A stretch of 64,000 bases of DNA from Sphingobacterium haloxyli. Lineage in GTDB: Bacteria; Bacteroidota; Bacteroidia; Sphingobacteriales; Sphingobacteriaceae. The position numbers and the translations under genes are program-made. Shown piece after piece: positions 1 to 8,476 of the stretch. The notes beneath the pieces were generated by a model that made no database searches, was not told the DNA's origin, and worked only from the letters and a program-made list of their open reading frames with translations. Location of the stretch: contig NZ_PVBQ01000008.1 of the NCBI RefSeq assembly GCF_002980525.1, positions 62,001-126,000 on the forward strand, read 5' to 3'. Numbering within the stretch: the stretch's first letter is position 1; every line of letters begins with the position of its first letter.

Positions 1-827
1 TAGGCGAACGTGAGGTCGGTTATATGTTTGGCCAATATAAGCGCATCCAAAATAACTTCACCGGTGTGTTGACCGGGAAAGGACAGCATTGGGGGGGCTC
101 TTATATCCGCCCGGAAGCAACAGGATATGGTCTGCTTTATTTTGTCGAATGTATTTTTGAAAATATAGATGAACAAATAGCAGGAAAAACTATTGCTATT
201 TCGGGAGCAGGTAATGTGGCCTACTATGCGGCCGAGAAAGCTATACATTTGGGTGCTAAGGTAATTTCTTTGTCGAATAGTACCGGAACATTGCATGATC
301 CGGAAGGGCTAACGCTTGAAAAATTAACGTATGTTGGAACGCTAGGACGCGAGCTAGCAAAATACCCGCAAAAATTTAAGGCGGCATCTTTCCATGCGGA
401 TAAAAAGCCTTGGCACCTTAAATGTGATATCGCCCTTCCGTGCGCTACGCAAAATGAACTAGACCATGAAGATGCTAAATTGCTTGTTAAACAAGGTTGT
501 GTATGTGTTGCTGAGGGTGCTAATATGCCGTCTACTGCAGACGCAATCAAGGTGTTTCATAAAGCAAAGATTCACTTTGCACCTGGTAAAGCAGCTAATG
601 CAGGTGGTGTAGCTGTTTCGGGCCTAGAGATGTCGCAGAATTCGATCGGGCAGCAGTGGGCTACAGAGAAAGTAGACGCCCGATTGAAAGGAATTATGGG
701 TAACATTCATAAAACTTGCCTTAAATATGGGAGAGAGGATGACGGATATATCAATTACTTAAAAGGTGCAAATATAGGAGGTTTCATTAAGGTGGCCGTA
801 GCTATGAAAGCCCAAGGGTTGGTTTAA
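1..827 (+). CDS. gdhA: Glutamate dehydrogenase, C-terminal part (truncated by window edge)
   Basis: Catalyses reversible reductive amination of 2-oxoglutarate to glutamate in the cytoplasm. The reading frame is open from base 3 to the stop at 825-827, so the 5' part with the catalytic lysine lies outside the window; the ATG at 24 is internal. The visible part starts with the family block around GYMFGQYKRI, then FTGVLTGKG and the WGGS..RPEATGYG segment that links substrate and coenzyme domains, followed by a Rossmann motif GAGNVA. About 275 of the usual 445 or so residues are present. The family is usually NADP-linked in this clade, but coenzyme specificity is inferred. A strong hairpin terminator follows the stop. 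Confidence 0.95.
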   Translation, partial: GEREVGYMFGQYKRIQNNFTGVLTGKGQHWGGSYIRPEATGYGLLYFVECIFENIDEQIAGKTIAISGAGNVAYYAAEKAIHLGAKVISLSNSTGTLHDPEGLTLEKLTYVGTLGRELAKYPQKFKAASFHADKKPWHLKCDIALPCATQNELDHEDAKLLVKQGCVCVAEGANMPSTADAIKVFHKAKIHFAPGKAANAGGVAVSGLEMSQNSIGQQWATEKVDARLKGIMGNIHKTCLKYGREDDGYINYLKGANIGGFIKVAVAMKAQGLV

Positions 828-849
828 TCCATACTTTCGCGTAAATTCG

Positions 850-885
850 AAAGCTCCACAAGTATATTGTGGAGCTTTATTTTTA
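850..885 (+). terminator. Rho-independent terminator of gdhA
   Basis: A perfect 12-bp stem (850-861 with 867-878, AAAGCTCCACAA arm) closes a 5-nt loop and is followed by ATTTTTAT. It lies 22 bp after the glutamate dehydrogenase stop and separates it from the small gene at 899. Confidence 0.9.
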
Positions 886-898
886 TCTAATTTAATAT

Positions 899-1144
899 AT
901 GAGAACAATTGCAGAACTCCCCCATCCCGATTGCAAAATATCTATTTTTTCAATGAACCAAAAGTTTATCGTTAAGTTCGAACAGGGGGCGCTTGAACAA
1001 TCTTACAAGCTAGCTGAGACAGATATAGTTGGTGGCGTCAACGGCTTATTTGAGCTGTTGGATGAAACATTTATAAACGACGTGCTGAAACAATTTAAGG
1101 AGATGCGTCAGCTTTTTATTGACGCCTATAATAGATATGAATAA
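899..1144 (+). CDS. Small conserved protein of unknown function
   Basis: An 81-residue protein with no signal peptide or membrane segment. It has a beta-rich N-terminal half (residues 12-45, with alternating hydrophobic residues) and a helical C-terminal half (about 52-80). It is not an overlap of a better gene, its composition is protein-like, and it stands between a terminator and a non-coding stretch, so it is probably real. I do not recognise a named domain. It is likely cytoplasmic and monocistronic. No Shine-Dalgarno is visible, which is normal for this phylum. Confidence 0.7.
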   Translation: MRTIAELPHPDCKISIFSMNQKFIVKFEQGALEQSYKLAETDIVGGVNGLFELLDETFINDVLKQFKEMRQLFIDAYNRYE

Positions 1145-1369
1145 ATTGTTTTCATTGCACCTGTAACACGCTGATAACTAATTGCGTATTCGTTTATTTT
1201 AATGTAAACAGAATAAAATTTGGCAAATAGTATGCGCCAGTGATTTTACCTGACCTTTATACGTAAATCAAATATTAAGCATATTGATATAACTATTTGA
1301 TTTGAAATTACATATTATATCTGTCAAAATATTATTTGGTATAGAAATGTGGCCGGTGTGTTGTTGTAA
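1145..1369. other. Non-coding AT-rich spacer
   Basis: This spacer separates the small gene at 899-1144 from the hairpin at 1370-1410. I see no open frame of note, no tRNA and no clear promoter; it is simply AT-rich. Confidence 0.6.
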
Positions 1370-1410
1370 ACCAAACATCCAAACAGGATGTTGTTGTTTG
1401 GATGTTTGGT
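1370..1410 (-). terminator. Long hairpin at the end of the oxidoreductase operon
   Basis: A perfect 15-bp stem (1370-1384 with 1396-1410, CCAAACATCCAAAC core) with an 11-nt loop lies 28 bp past the stop of the last gene of the minus-strand operon. The following U-tract is weak in both directions, so it may act as a 3' stabiliser as much as a terminator. Confidence 0.6.
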
Positions 1411-1438
1411 ATTATTTGCATTAACTGTTATAAATGGT

Positions 1439-2068
1439 CTAAGGGGCAAATGCTCGATCTCCTTTTTTGTACGGATAGTTGCCGTCATATTTGCCCGGAA
1501 TTTTAACGTAGCGTAATGCTTTCGTCATTCCGACCTCTGATGTGAAGAATCCGGTTAGTGTCAATTGCTTCAGCATATGGAAGAAATGGTTTGGAAGCTG
1601 TTCGATTTCTTCTGGACTCTTTCCGGTCTTTTCTGCGTCTTCGTTCAATTCTCGTTGTTTGTCACCTCTTTCTTTTTGGAATTCTTTCGCTTCTTTATCT
1701 AAGATATTAACAAACTGCAATTGGTCATCTTTTGATAACTCTTGGAATTTTTTACCAAATTCTTTTTTTGCCCTGTCGTCTATTCCATCTAAACCTTCCA
1801 AAAATGCTTTTTGGTCATGCGGATCATAACAGTCCCGGATCATCACCGGAATAAACTCGCCAACGCCAGCTTCCTTCGCTCCGGGCGTAGAAGTTTGAGG
1901 TAGAATTGCTTCCGCAAGATCTCCTAAAAAATTCACATTATCTTTTTCGAACAACACGGCCACATCCTTAGAAGCGGGCCTTGTACACCCTTCCAAGAAT
2001 AAATTGGCTCCGATAACAGAACCGCCGATCAGCATGGCCACACGTTGAATTGCTTCTCTTCTATTCAT
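1439..2068 (-). CDS. Gluconate 2-dehydrogenase subunit 3-type small subunit (LacB-like), Tat/lipoprotein signal
   Basis: 209 residues. The N-terminus MNRREAIQRV has the twin arginine of a Tat signal, a hydrophobic stretch (10-25) and a lipobox-like LEGC with Cys28. The mature part matches the gluconate-2-dehydrogenase subunit-3 family: a DLAEAILPQTSTPGAKEAGV segment and a C-terminal TLTGFFTSEVG..ALRY block. In this family the small subunit carries the export signal for a folded GMC flavoprotein partner that has none of its own; the partner is encoded two genes upstream (3542-5224). It is the last gene of an eight-gene operon, 16 bp after the preceding stop. The lipobox suggests the complex is membrane-tethered. 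Family assignment is firm; the link to glucoside 3-dehydrogenase is inferred. Confidence 0.88.
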   Translation of the reverse strand: MNRREAIQRVAMLIGGSVIGANLFLEGCTRPASKDVAVLFEKDNVNFLGDLAEAILPQTSTPGAKEAGVGEFIPVMIRDCYDPHDQKAFLEGLDGIDDRAKKEFGKKFQELSKDDQLQFVNILDKEAKEFQKERGDKQRELNEDAEKTGKSPEEIEQLPNHFFHMLKQLTLTGFFTSEVGMTKALRYVKIPGKYDGNYPYKKGDRAFAP

Positions 2069-2084
2069 CTTAACTCATTTGAAA

Positions 2085-3512
2085 TTAAATACTATAATCT
2101 ATTTCCCACCCTTGGCGATATTCACGCTTCACAAACTGATTTACAAGGTCAAAATTGCTCACTTTCATTTTGTCCTTATCCCATAACAATTTAAGATTTC
2201 TGCCTGGGAACTTGCCGTCAACCTTGAGATCCGCACCGCGAATCGCCAAATTCGCCATCAGAATAGCTTCTGTAAGCGGACCCGAAATATCAAATGGTGC
2301 ACTGACTTCCATATTCCCATATCCTGCAATACAAGCCTCTACCCATTGCGCGTAATGTCCACTTGCTTTGCCCGGAACGCGTGCATATTTCTGCGCCACA
2401 CTTTCTTTACGACTGGTAGGTAACAAACGGGCATTATCTCCATACGTGTCAGCCAATAGTTTACCCTTTGTGCCTATAAAGAGAATACCGTTACCGCCAT
2501 CGCCAAAAATCTCGTTAGGCTCTAGTTCGTCTGGACGGGCAGGCTGTATGCCACCATCCATCCAGTGTAGTGTAACTGGCCCCGCGGTTTTTTCCGTTTT
2601 CGGAAATGTCATCGTAACATGGCTTGACGGTGGACAACTCTCAGGGAAATAACCTCGTTTGAATTCATCAACGTAAATTGTCCCGACAGAGGCCTGTACA
2701 TCCTGCACATACTGAAGCCCTAAGGTACTAAATGGCACTTCTAATAGATGGCATCCCATGTCGCCTAATGCCCCTGTCCCATAATCCCACCAGCCGCGCC
2801 AGTTGAATGGCACCAGCTTTTCAATATAGTCTTTATAGGGAGCTGTTCCTAACCAGAGATCCCAATCTAATTCGTTTGGCACGGGAGCCGTCTGCGTTGG
2901 CCAAGGTATCCCCGAAGGCCACACGGGCCTATCCGTCCAACAATAGATCGTGTGTACGTCCCCTATTAAGCCAGCTTCGTACCATTCTCTAATTTCACGA
3001 GGGCCATCGTTGGACGCCCCTTGGTTTCCCATTTGTGTTACGACTTTATATTTTTTTGCTGCATCTGTTAACACACGCGCTTCCCAAACATCATGTGTCA
3101 AGGGTTTTTGTACATATACATGCTTGCCTAACTCCATTGCCGCTAAAGTTTGGATAGCGTGATTGTGATCGGGTGTAGAAATAGAGATCGCATCGATATG
3201 TTTATGTTCTTTATCCAACATTTCACGGTAATCTCTGTAATATTTCGCTTTTGGAAAGCTTTTTACCGCCCCAGCTGCACGACGGTCGTCTACATCACAT
3301 AAAAAAGCGATTTCCGCTTTTCCACTTTTGTGAAAAGACATAATATCTCCATAGCCTTTACCTCCAACTCCTATTCCAGCGATAGATAATTTGTCGCTCG
3401 GAGCAACGAATCCTTGTCCACCCAGTACATGACGAGGAACAATCATAAAACTAGCGGCAGCTAATGTTGCACTTTTGATAAAATTTCTCCTTGAATTACT
3501 TGTTTCTTTCAT
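2085..3512 (-). CDS. Gfo/Idh/MocA family oxidoreductase, Tat-exported
   Basis: 475 residues. The start NSRRNFIKSATLAAA is a clear Tat signal, so this NAD(P)-type dehydrogenase fold is probably exported folded with its cofactor bound. The Rossmann domain follows (IAGIGVGGKGYGD at about 44-56). The usual EKP motif reads QKP (YVQKPLTHD, near residue 136), a variant common in secreted Bacteroidota members, and GDMGCHLLE supplies the C-terminal active-site histidine. Members act on sugars and 3-keto-sugars with tightly bound NAD(H). It lies between the GMC flavoprotein and its small subunit, with gaps of 29 and 16 bp, which suggests work on the same sugar. Substrate is unknown. Confidence 0.9.
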   Translation of the reverse strand: MKETSNSRRNFIKSATLAAASFMIVPRHVLGGQGFVAPSDKLSIAGIGVGGKGYGDIMSFHKSGKAEIAFLCDVDDRRAAGAVKSFPKAKYYRDYREMLDKEHKHIDAISISTPDHNHAIQTLAAMELGKHVYVQKPLTHDVWEARVLTDAAKKYKVVTQMGNQGASNDGPREIREWYEAGLIGDVHTIYCWTDRPVWPSGIPWPTQTAPVPNELDWDLWLGTAPYKDYIEKLVPFNWRGWWDYGTGALGDMGCHLLEVPFSTLGLQYVQDVQASVGTIYVDEFKRGYFPESCPPSSHVTMTFPKTEKTAGPVTLHWMDGGIQPARPDELEPNEIFGDGGNGILFIGTKGKLLADTYGDNARLLPTSRKESVAQKYARVPGKASGHYAQWVEACIAGYGNMEVSAPFDISGPLTEAILMANLAIRGADLKVDGKFPGRNLKLLWDKDKMKVSNFDLVNQFVKREYRQGWEIDYSI

Positions 3513-3541
3513 GATTTGACATTTTAATGTTTTAAACAGAT

Positions 3542-5224
3542 TTACAGATTTCCCTTCTTCAACTCGCTAACAGCAAAATCAACTGCGCGTGCTGTTAATG
3601 CCATATAGGTTAATGACGGGTTGACACAAGATGCTGATGTCATTGCTGCACCATCTGTAACAAATACATTTTTCGCATCCCACACCTGGTTATTTTTATT
3701 TAGTACCGAGTTTTTCGGATCAGTTCCCATACGGGCCGTACCCATCTCATGAATCCCCTGGCCGAATCCATAGGTGTTATCGTAGGTTCTGACGTTTTTT
3801 ACACCAATTTTCTCCAACATCTCTTTCATCTCCTCCATCATGTCCGGTCGCATCTTCCATTCATTATCTTTAATTTCCATGTCCATGGCCAAGACAGGTA
3901 GGCCCCATTTATCTTTTTTATCCTTATCCAGATAAATTCGGTTTTCATGGTACGGTAGAATTTCTCCAAAAGCGGTGAACCCAACACTCCAATTTCCGGG
4001 CTCCAACATGGCGTCTTTCCACTCCCCACCAACGCTCATTTCTGCGACCTCGCCAGACCATCTACCACGGCTGGCAGCGCCTTGATAACCAAATCCGCGT
4101 ACATAGTCACGTTGTTTATTGTCACCCGGCACATTCACAAATCTAGGGACATACAGTCCAGTTGGTCGTCGCCCAAAGATATATTTATCTTCGTATCCCT
4201 CTACAACACCGTTCGCTCCACAGCGAAAATGGTGATCCATAGCGTTATGTCCGAGTTCGCCAGAGCTACTTCCCAAACCTCCTTCCCAAATATCTGTAGC
4301 GGAGTTCATCAATACCCAAGTTGAATTAAAAGCCGAAGCACATACGAATACAACTTTTGCATAAAATTCGTACGTTTTGTTTGTTTCTGCATCCACAATT
4401 TCTACGCCTGTCGCTTTTTGCGTATCCTTGTCGTACAAAATCCGTGTTACGATAGAGAACGGACGAAGCGTCAAGTTACCTGTTGCCATAGACGGCGGCA
4501 ATGTAGAAGATTGCGTACTAAAATACGCACCGAAATTACATCCTAATGAACACTGGTTTTGGTATTGACAATTAACCCGGCCATGGTGGGGTTTTGTAAT
4601 ATTGGCTGTACGGCCCATAATAAAATGGCGTTTACCTCCATACTCTTTTTGCAGCCGGGCAGCAAGATCTTTTTCCACTACGTTAAAATCCATGGGTGGA
4701 AGAAAATCACCATCCGGCAATACATCCAAACCATCTCGATTACCAGAAATGCCGGCCCATTTCTCAGCATAACTGTACCAAGGTGCAATATCTGCATATC
4801 GAATAGGCCAATCGGTACCATGCCCGTCCTTGATATTCGCTTCGAAATCTAAATCAGAAAAGCGATAACTTTGACGACCCCACATTAGGGAGCGACCACC
4901 TACATGATACCCTCGATACCAGTCAAATCGTTTAACCTCTGTATAAGGACTCTCCTTTTCATTTACCCAAAAGTCAAGATTTCTCTCATTTAGTGGATAG
5001 TCGCGCTTTAATACAGGATAGTCTTTTTCCATCTGTTTAGTACGTCCTCCTCTATGTGGATACTCCCAAGTGTGCTTGTTTGCGTGATAGTCTTTTATAT
5101 GCTCAACATTTCGTCCGCGTTCTAACATGATGGTTTTCAATCCTTTCTCCGTCAACTCTTTCGCTGCCCAACCACCACTGATGCCTGATCCGATGACAAT
5201 TGCATCATAAATATTATCTGCCAT
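3542..5224 (-). CDS. GMC-family FAD sugar dehydrogenase, large subunit (LacA/FAD-GDH type)
   Basis: 560 residues. An FAD-binding motif (GSGISGGWAAKEL) sits at 12-24 with an acidic end to the second strand (LERG). C219, C225 and C229 form C-x5-C-x3-C, the spacing of the [3Fe-4S] ligands in bacterial FAD glucose dehydrogenase. The C-terminal catalytic pair appears as His492 (GIHEMGTARMG) and Asn535 (SCVNPSLT). There is no signal peptide, so export would depend on the Tat signal of the small subunit at 1439-2068. The family oxidises sugar hydroxyls, typically C1 or C3, passing electrons through the Fe-S cluster to a cytochrome c. No cytochrome gene is in this operon. Glucoside 3-dehydrogenase activity is the best guess. 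Confidence 0.92.
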   Translation of the reverse strand: MADNIYDAIVIGSGISGGWAAKELTEKGLKTIMLERGRNVEHIKDYHANKHTWEYPHRGGRTKQMEKDYPVLKRDYPLNERNLDFWVNEKESPYTEVKRFDWYRGYHVGGRSLMWGRQSYRFSDLDFEANIKDGHGTDWPIRYADIAPWYSYAEKWAGISGNRDGLDVLPDGDFLPPMDFNVVEKDLAARLQKEYGGKRHFIMGRTANITKPHHGRVNCQYQNQCSLGCNFGAYFSTQSSTLPPSMATGNLTLRPFSIVTRILYDKDTQKATGVEIVDAETNKTYEFYAKVVFVCASAFNSTWVLMNSATDIWEGGLGSSSGELGHNAMDHHFRCGANGVVEGYEDKYIFGRRPTGLYVPRFVNVPGDNKQRDYVRGFGYQGAASRGRWSGEVAEMSVGGEWKDAMLEPGNWSVGFTAFGEILPYHENRIYLDKDKKDKWGLPVLAMDMEIKDNEWKMRPDMMEEMKEMLEKIGVKNVRTYDNTYGFGQGIHEMGTARMGTDPKNSVLNKNNQVWDAKNVFVTDGAAMTSASCVNPSLTYMALTARAVDFAVSELKKGNL

Positions 5225-5252
5225 ACTTTTCTATTTTTTTAATTTGTTTGCG

Positions 5253-6497
5253 TTATACTGTTTTGTTCTCTACTTTCTCGTCTTTAAATAAAATCATGAA
5301 TAAGATCATGACAACAAATGCGATACCGGCCGGCACGATCCATGTTTGTTGCCAAAATGCAGCTACATCTGTTTCTTTTACATTTTGGTATTTGTCTCCG
5401 ATAAAACCGGCAACCCAAAAGCCTATCAGCTGCCCCACGCCGTATGTCGCTAAAGTAATCAGTCCTTGAGCAGCGCTTTTATATTTCACTCCCGCTTTAC
5501 TATCGGTATAAATCTGACCCGAAACAAAGAAAAAATCGTAGCATATACCATGCAATGCTATACCGATAATTAACATGAATGACAAATCGCCAGCATTTCC
5601 ATATGCAAACAAGAGGTAACGTACCACCCATGCCAGCATACCAATCAGAATGGTCTTTTTAAAGCCGAATCGGACGAATAACACCGGTAGCAACAGTAAG
5701 AATACGGCTTCTGAAACCTGTCCAATAGCCATTTTTCCCGTTGCATTTGATAAGCCAATTTCTACCAAGAATGGATTGGCGTTCGAATAATAAAAAGCTA
5801 ATGGTATACATATTAGGATAGATGAAATAAAGAAAATCAAAAAATTTCTATCTTTTAATAGCTTTATGGCATCTAATCCAATGATAGAAGCAAATGATGG
5901 TTTTTCTGCGGAATCTACTTTTATCGGAGGTGTTTTAGGTAAAGTGAAAGAGAATAGTCCCAGTACCGCAGATGCAATACCTGCCATCAAAAAGGTGTTT
6001 CGTAGAGCGCCGTCTTGTGCACCTTCGGGTGAGTCCCATCGAAATAAGAAGCTAATAGCCAAACCAGCTATAATCCATCCAATTGTACCCCATACACGAA
6101 TGCTCGAAAATTGAGTTTCCGGATTTGTTAGCTGTCTGAAAGAAACCGAGTTTACCAACGCCAATGTGGGCATATAAAGAATCATATACACTAAAACGTA
6201 TGGATAAAAAGTAGCTATATCGGCAGCCTTATACATCTGGAACATCAGCACTGCACCAACTAAATGTAATATAGCCAGAATTCTCTCCGCATTAAAATAT
6301 CGATCTGCGATCATACCAATGATGAAGGGCGCAATAATAGCACCTAGCGATTGTGTCGAAAATACGTTAGAAATCTGAAACGGTTCAGCTTGTAAATTTT
6401 GAATCAAGAAAGTTCCTAATGTTACGAACCATGCCCCCCAAATAAAAAACTCAAGGAACATCATGAAAGACAGTTTAAATCTTATGGATGTTGACAT
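5253..6497 (-). CDS. MFS transporter, nucleoside:H+ symporter (NupG-like) family
   Basis: 414 residues with about 12 hydrophobic segments and no signal peptide. The N-terminal block LSFMMFLEFFIWGAWFVTLG and the early APFIIGMIADRYF loop are typical of the nucleoside permease family. In Bacteroidota, members of this family often sit beside Gfo/Idh/MocA oxidoreductases and TIM-barrel isomerases rather than nucleoside genes, so the substrate here is more likely a sugar or oxidised sugar delivered from the periplasm. It lies 28 bp before the GMC gene and 58 bp after the TIM-barrel gene, the widest gap in the operon. Confidence 0.88.
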   Translation of the reverse strand: MSTSIRFKLSFMMFLEFFIWGAWFVTLGTFLIQNLQAEPFQISNVFSTQSLGAIIAPFIIGMIADRYFNAERILAILHLVGAVLMFQMYKAADIATFYPYVLVYMILYMPTLALVNSVSFRQLTNPETQFSSIRVWGTIGWIIAGLAISFLFRWDSPEGAQDGALRNTFLMAGIASAVLGLFSFTLPKTPPIKVDSAEKPSFASIIGLDAIKLLKDRNFLIFFISSILICIPLAFYYSNANPFLVEIGLSNATGKMAIGQVSEAVFLLLLPVLFVRFGFKKTILIGMLAWVVRYLLFAYGNAGDLSFMLIIGIALHGICYDFFFVSGQIYTDSKAGVKYKSAAQGLITLATYGVGQLIGFWVAGFIGDKYQNVKETDVAAFWQQTWIVPAGIAFVVMILFMILFKDEKVENKTV

Positions 6498-6555
6498 CTG
6501 ATATAGGTTTATTTTGTATAAATATATTACTTCTCTTTTATATTATATAATGCGC

Positions 6556-7467
6556 TCAAAAATTGTCGACTTCACGATAGGCGTTTACTAAAGCTCTTTC
6601 TCCCTCTACACCCGATTTCGACATCCCATGTTCCATTCCCACAATACCGGTATATCCCTTTTCTTTCAACCATTTGAATACATTCTTATAGTTGATCTCC
6701 CCCGTGGTAGGTTCCTTTCGTCCCGGATTATCTCCTACTTGAATATAAGCAATTTCGCTCCAACAGAGATTCATGAGGTTGATAAGATTGCCCTCATTTT
6801 TTTGTTGATGATAAGCATCATATAAGATTTTACAAGACGGGCTTCCTACCGCTTTACAAATCTCATATGTTTGATCGGTATAACGAAGAAATAAATCCGG
6901 TGTATCGCTTAATGGCTCTAACACCATCGTAATACCGTGCGGTTCAAAAATTTCGGCACCCCGTTTTAAACCTTCTACCACGTTAGCCGTTTGCACCCCT
7001 ATGGGTAAATTACGTTGATAGTTGCCGGGAACAACTGTCACCCATTTGGCGTTGACACGTTTTGCGGCCTCTACAGATTGTTTACATCCATCCAAAAAAA
7101 TATCAACATGTTCCTGTTTTCCAGCAGCTAATGTGTTCGCTCCATTTCCACCTTTTGGGACAACAAACACCCCCATACGCATGCCTAATCGTGCTAAGGT
7201 CTCTCCTATCTTTGTTTGTTCTTCTACGGGCCTTGTAGGTAAACCATTGTCTTCGATACTACGGAAACCCAATTCGTACATGTATTTGATTTCGTCTACG
7301 AAATTTTTACCTGCCGTTGCGGAGAACATACCTTGATGCGGAGCATAATCTAGTTGGAAGGTCGCCCCTTCTTTATTTTGTTTTGTCGCCGCCACAACTT
7401 CATTACCTAAAATAGCTGTACCTCCGATAAACGCTGCACCGCTTTTTATAAAATCTGCTCGTTTCAT
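6556..7467 (-). CDS. Sugar phosphate isomerase/epimerase-like TIM-barrel protein, secreted
   Basis: 303 residues. MKRADFIKSGAAFIGGTAIL resembles a degenerate Tat or Sec signal (KR rather than RR). The rest is an AP-endonuclease-2-type TIM barrel related to hydroxypyruvate isomerase: EDNGLPTR after strand 2, VLEPLS (metal-ligand Glu), ILYDAYHQQ (Asp and His ligands), YIQVGDNPGR and a terminal GMEHGMSKSG. These positions match the family's divalent-metal site. Relatives isomerise or epimerise keto-sugars, and some of the superfamily eliminate 3-keto-glycosides. Given the operon, a role on a 3-keto-sugar in the periplasm is plausible. Substrate unproven. Confidence 0.85.
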   Translation of the reverse strand: MKRADFIKSGAAFIGGTAILGNEVVAATKQNKEGATFQLDYAPHQGMFSATAGKNFVDEIKYMYELGFRSIEDNGLPTRPVEEQTKIGETLARLGMRMGVFVVPKGGNGANTLAAGKQEHVDIFLDGCKQSVEAAKRVNAKWVTVVPGNYQRNLPIGVQTANVVEGLKRGAEIFEPHGITMVLEPLSDTPDLFLRYTDQTYEICKAVGSPSCKILYDAYHQQKNEGNLINLMNLCWSEIAYIQVGDNPGRKEPTTGEINYKNVFKWLKEKGYTGIVGMEHGMSKSGVEGERALVNAYREVDNF

Positions 7468-7477
7468 TATATTAAAT

Positions 7478-8473
7478 TTAATTGGTTGATTGTTTCTTTA
7501 CGTATCGATTAAAGCCTGCTGAAAAAGCTTCTTTAAACCGGCCGTTGTCCTTATAAATAATATAGATGTCGATGTCCTCGAGGCTATTTGCTAAACTTAT
7601 ACCTGCCTCCGGCGTCATCGCCATAAATACGTTGTCATAGCCATCCGCATCCATCGCCGTAGACGCCACAACCGTCACGCTCGCTACATTATTCTGTACC
7701 GGATAACCGTCACGCGGATTTATATGGTGATGAATGCGACGTCCTTCTAAATCGAATGCTCGCCTATAGTTCCCGGATGTGGTCACCGCTTTATCCGTCA
7801 GTTGCAATATGATATTTGAATACTTAGCATCCTGCGGGCTTTCGATGGCTATCTCAAATGGAATGTTAACATCTTTATAACCTTTTACTTTTATTTCACC
7901 GCCTAGTTCAACCAAGTAACTTTCAATTCCTTTGCTGTCCAATAATCTAGAGATAACATCTACGGAATATCCTTGCGCTATACCATTTAAATCTAGTCTC
8001 ACCCGTTTATCATTCTTAATTAGCGTATTTCCCTCTAAAATAAGTTTATCCATGCCTACGAATTGTAATATGCTATCAATCGTATGTGGTTGCGGAAATG
8101 TATTGATGCGATTAGGTCCAAACCCCCAAAGTCCTACAAGAGGCATTACCGTAATATCAAATAATCCATTAGATATCCTATTTATATAAAATGAGCGTTT
8201 CACAACATTTGCCATATGCTCATCTAATTCTAATTTTCTGTCTGCTTCATTAAAAGCTGTAATGAGCGATTGATTATTATATAACGACATCGAGTTGTCA
8301 ATAACGTTCAATACGCTGTCGATCTCTATTTTAGAAACGAAGGAGTTTGGTGCATAGTATTGAATATTATAAGATGTGCCTTGAGCCTGTCCATCAATAA
8401 CGAATTTAGATTGTTGGGCATAAACCAGACAGCTCAGCGTTATTAAACACGGTATGAGTGCACCTTTTAACAC
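7478..8473 (-). CDS. apbE: ApbE-like FAD:protein FMN transferase, exported
   Basis: 331 residues with a Sec signal (MLKGALIPCLITLSCLVYAQ). ApbE motifs are in order: DLNGIAQGYSVD, YLVELGGEIKVKG, HHINPRDGYPV and the C-terminal AMDADGYDNVFM. ApbE links FMN from FAD to Thr/Ser of extracytoplasmic proteins using Mg2+. In canonical members the last motif reads ADG/ADA-x-x-T; here the Thr position is Asn, so a Mg2+ ligand may differ. It is embedded in the operon (3 bp after the Gfo/Idh gene, 10 bp before the isomerase). I found no convincing flavinylation motif in the operon's other products, so the target is unknown. Confidence 0.88.
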   Translation of the reverse strand: MLKGALIPCLITLSCLVYAQQSKFVIDGQAQGTSYNIQYYAPNSFVSKIEIDSVLNVIDNSMSLYNNQSLITAFNEADRKLELDEHMANVVKRSFYINRISNGLFDITVMPLVGLWGFGPNRINTFPQPHTIDSILQFVGMDKLILEGNTLIKNDKRVRLDLNGIAQGYSVDVISRLLDSKGIESYLVELGGEIKVKGYKDVNIPFEIAIESPQDAKYSNIILQLTDKAVTTSGNYRRAFDLEGRRIHHHINPRDGYPVQNNVASVTVVASTAMDADGYDNVFMAMTPEAGISLANSLEDIDIYIIYKDNGRFKEAFSAGFNRYVKKQSTN

Positions 8474-8476
8474 GTT

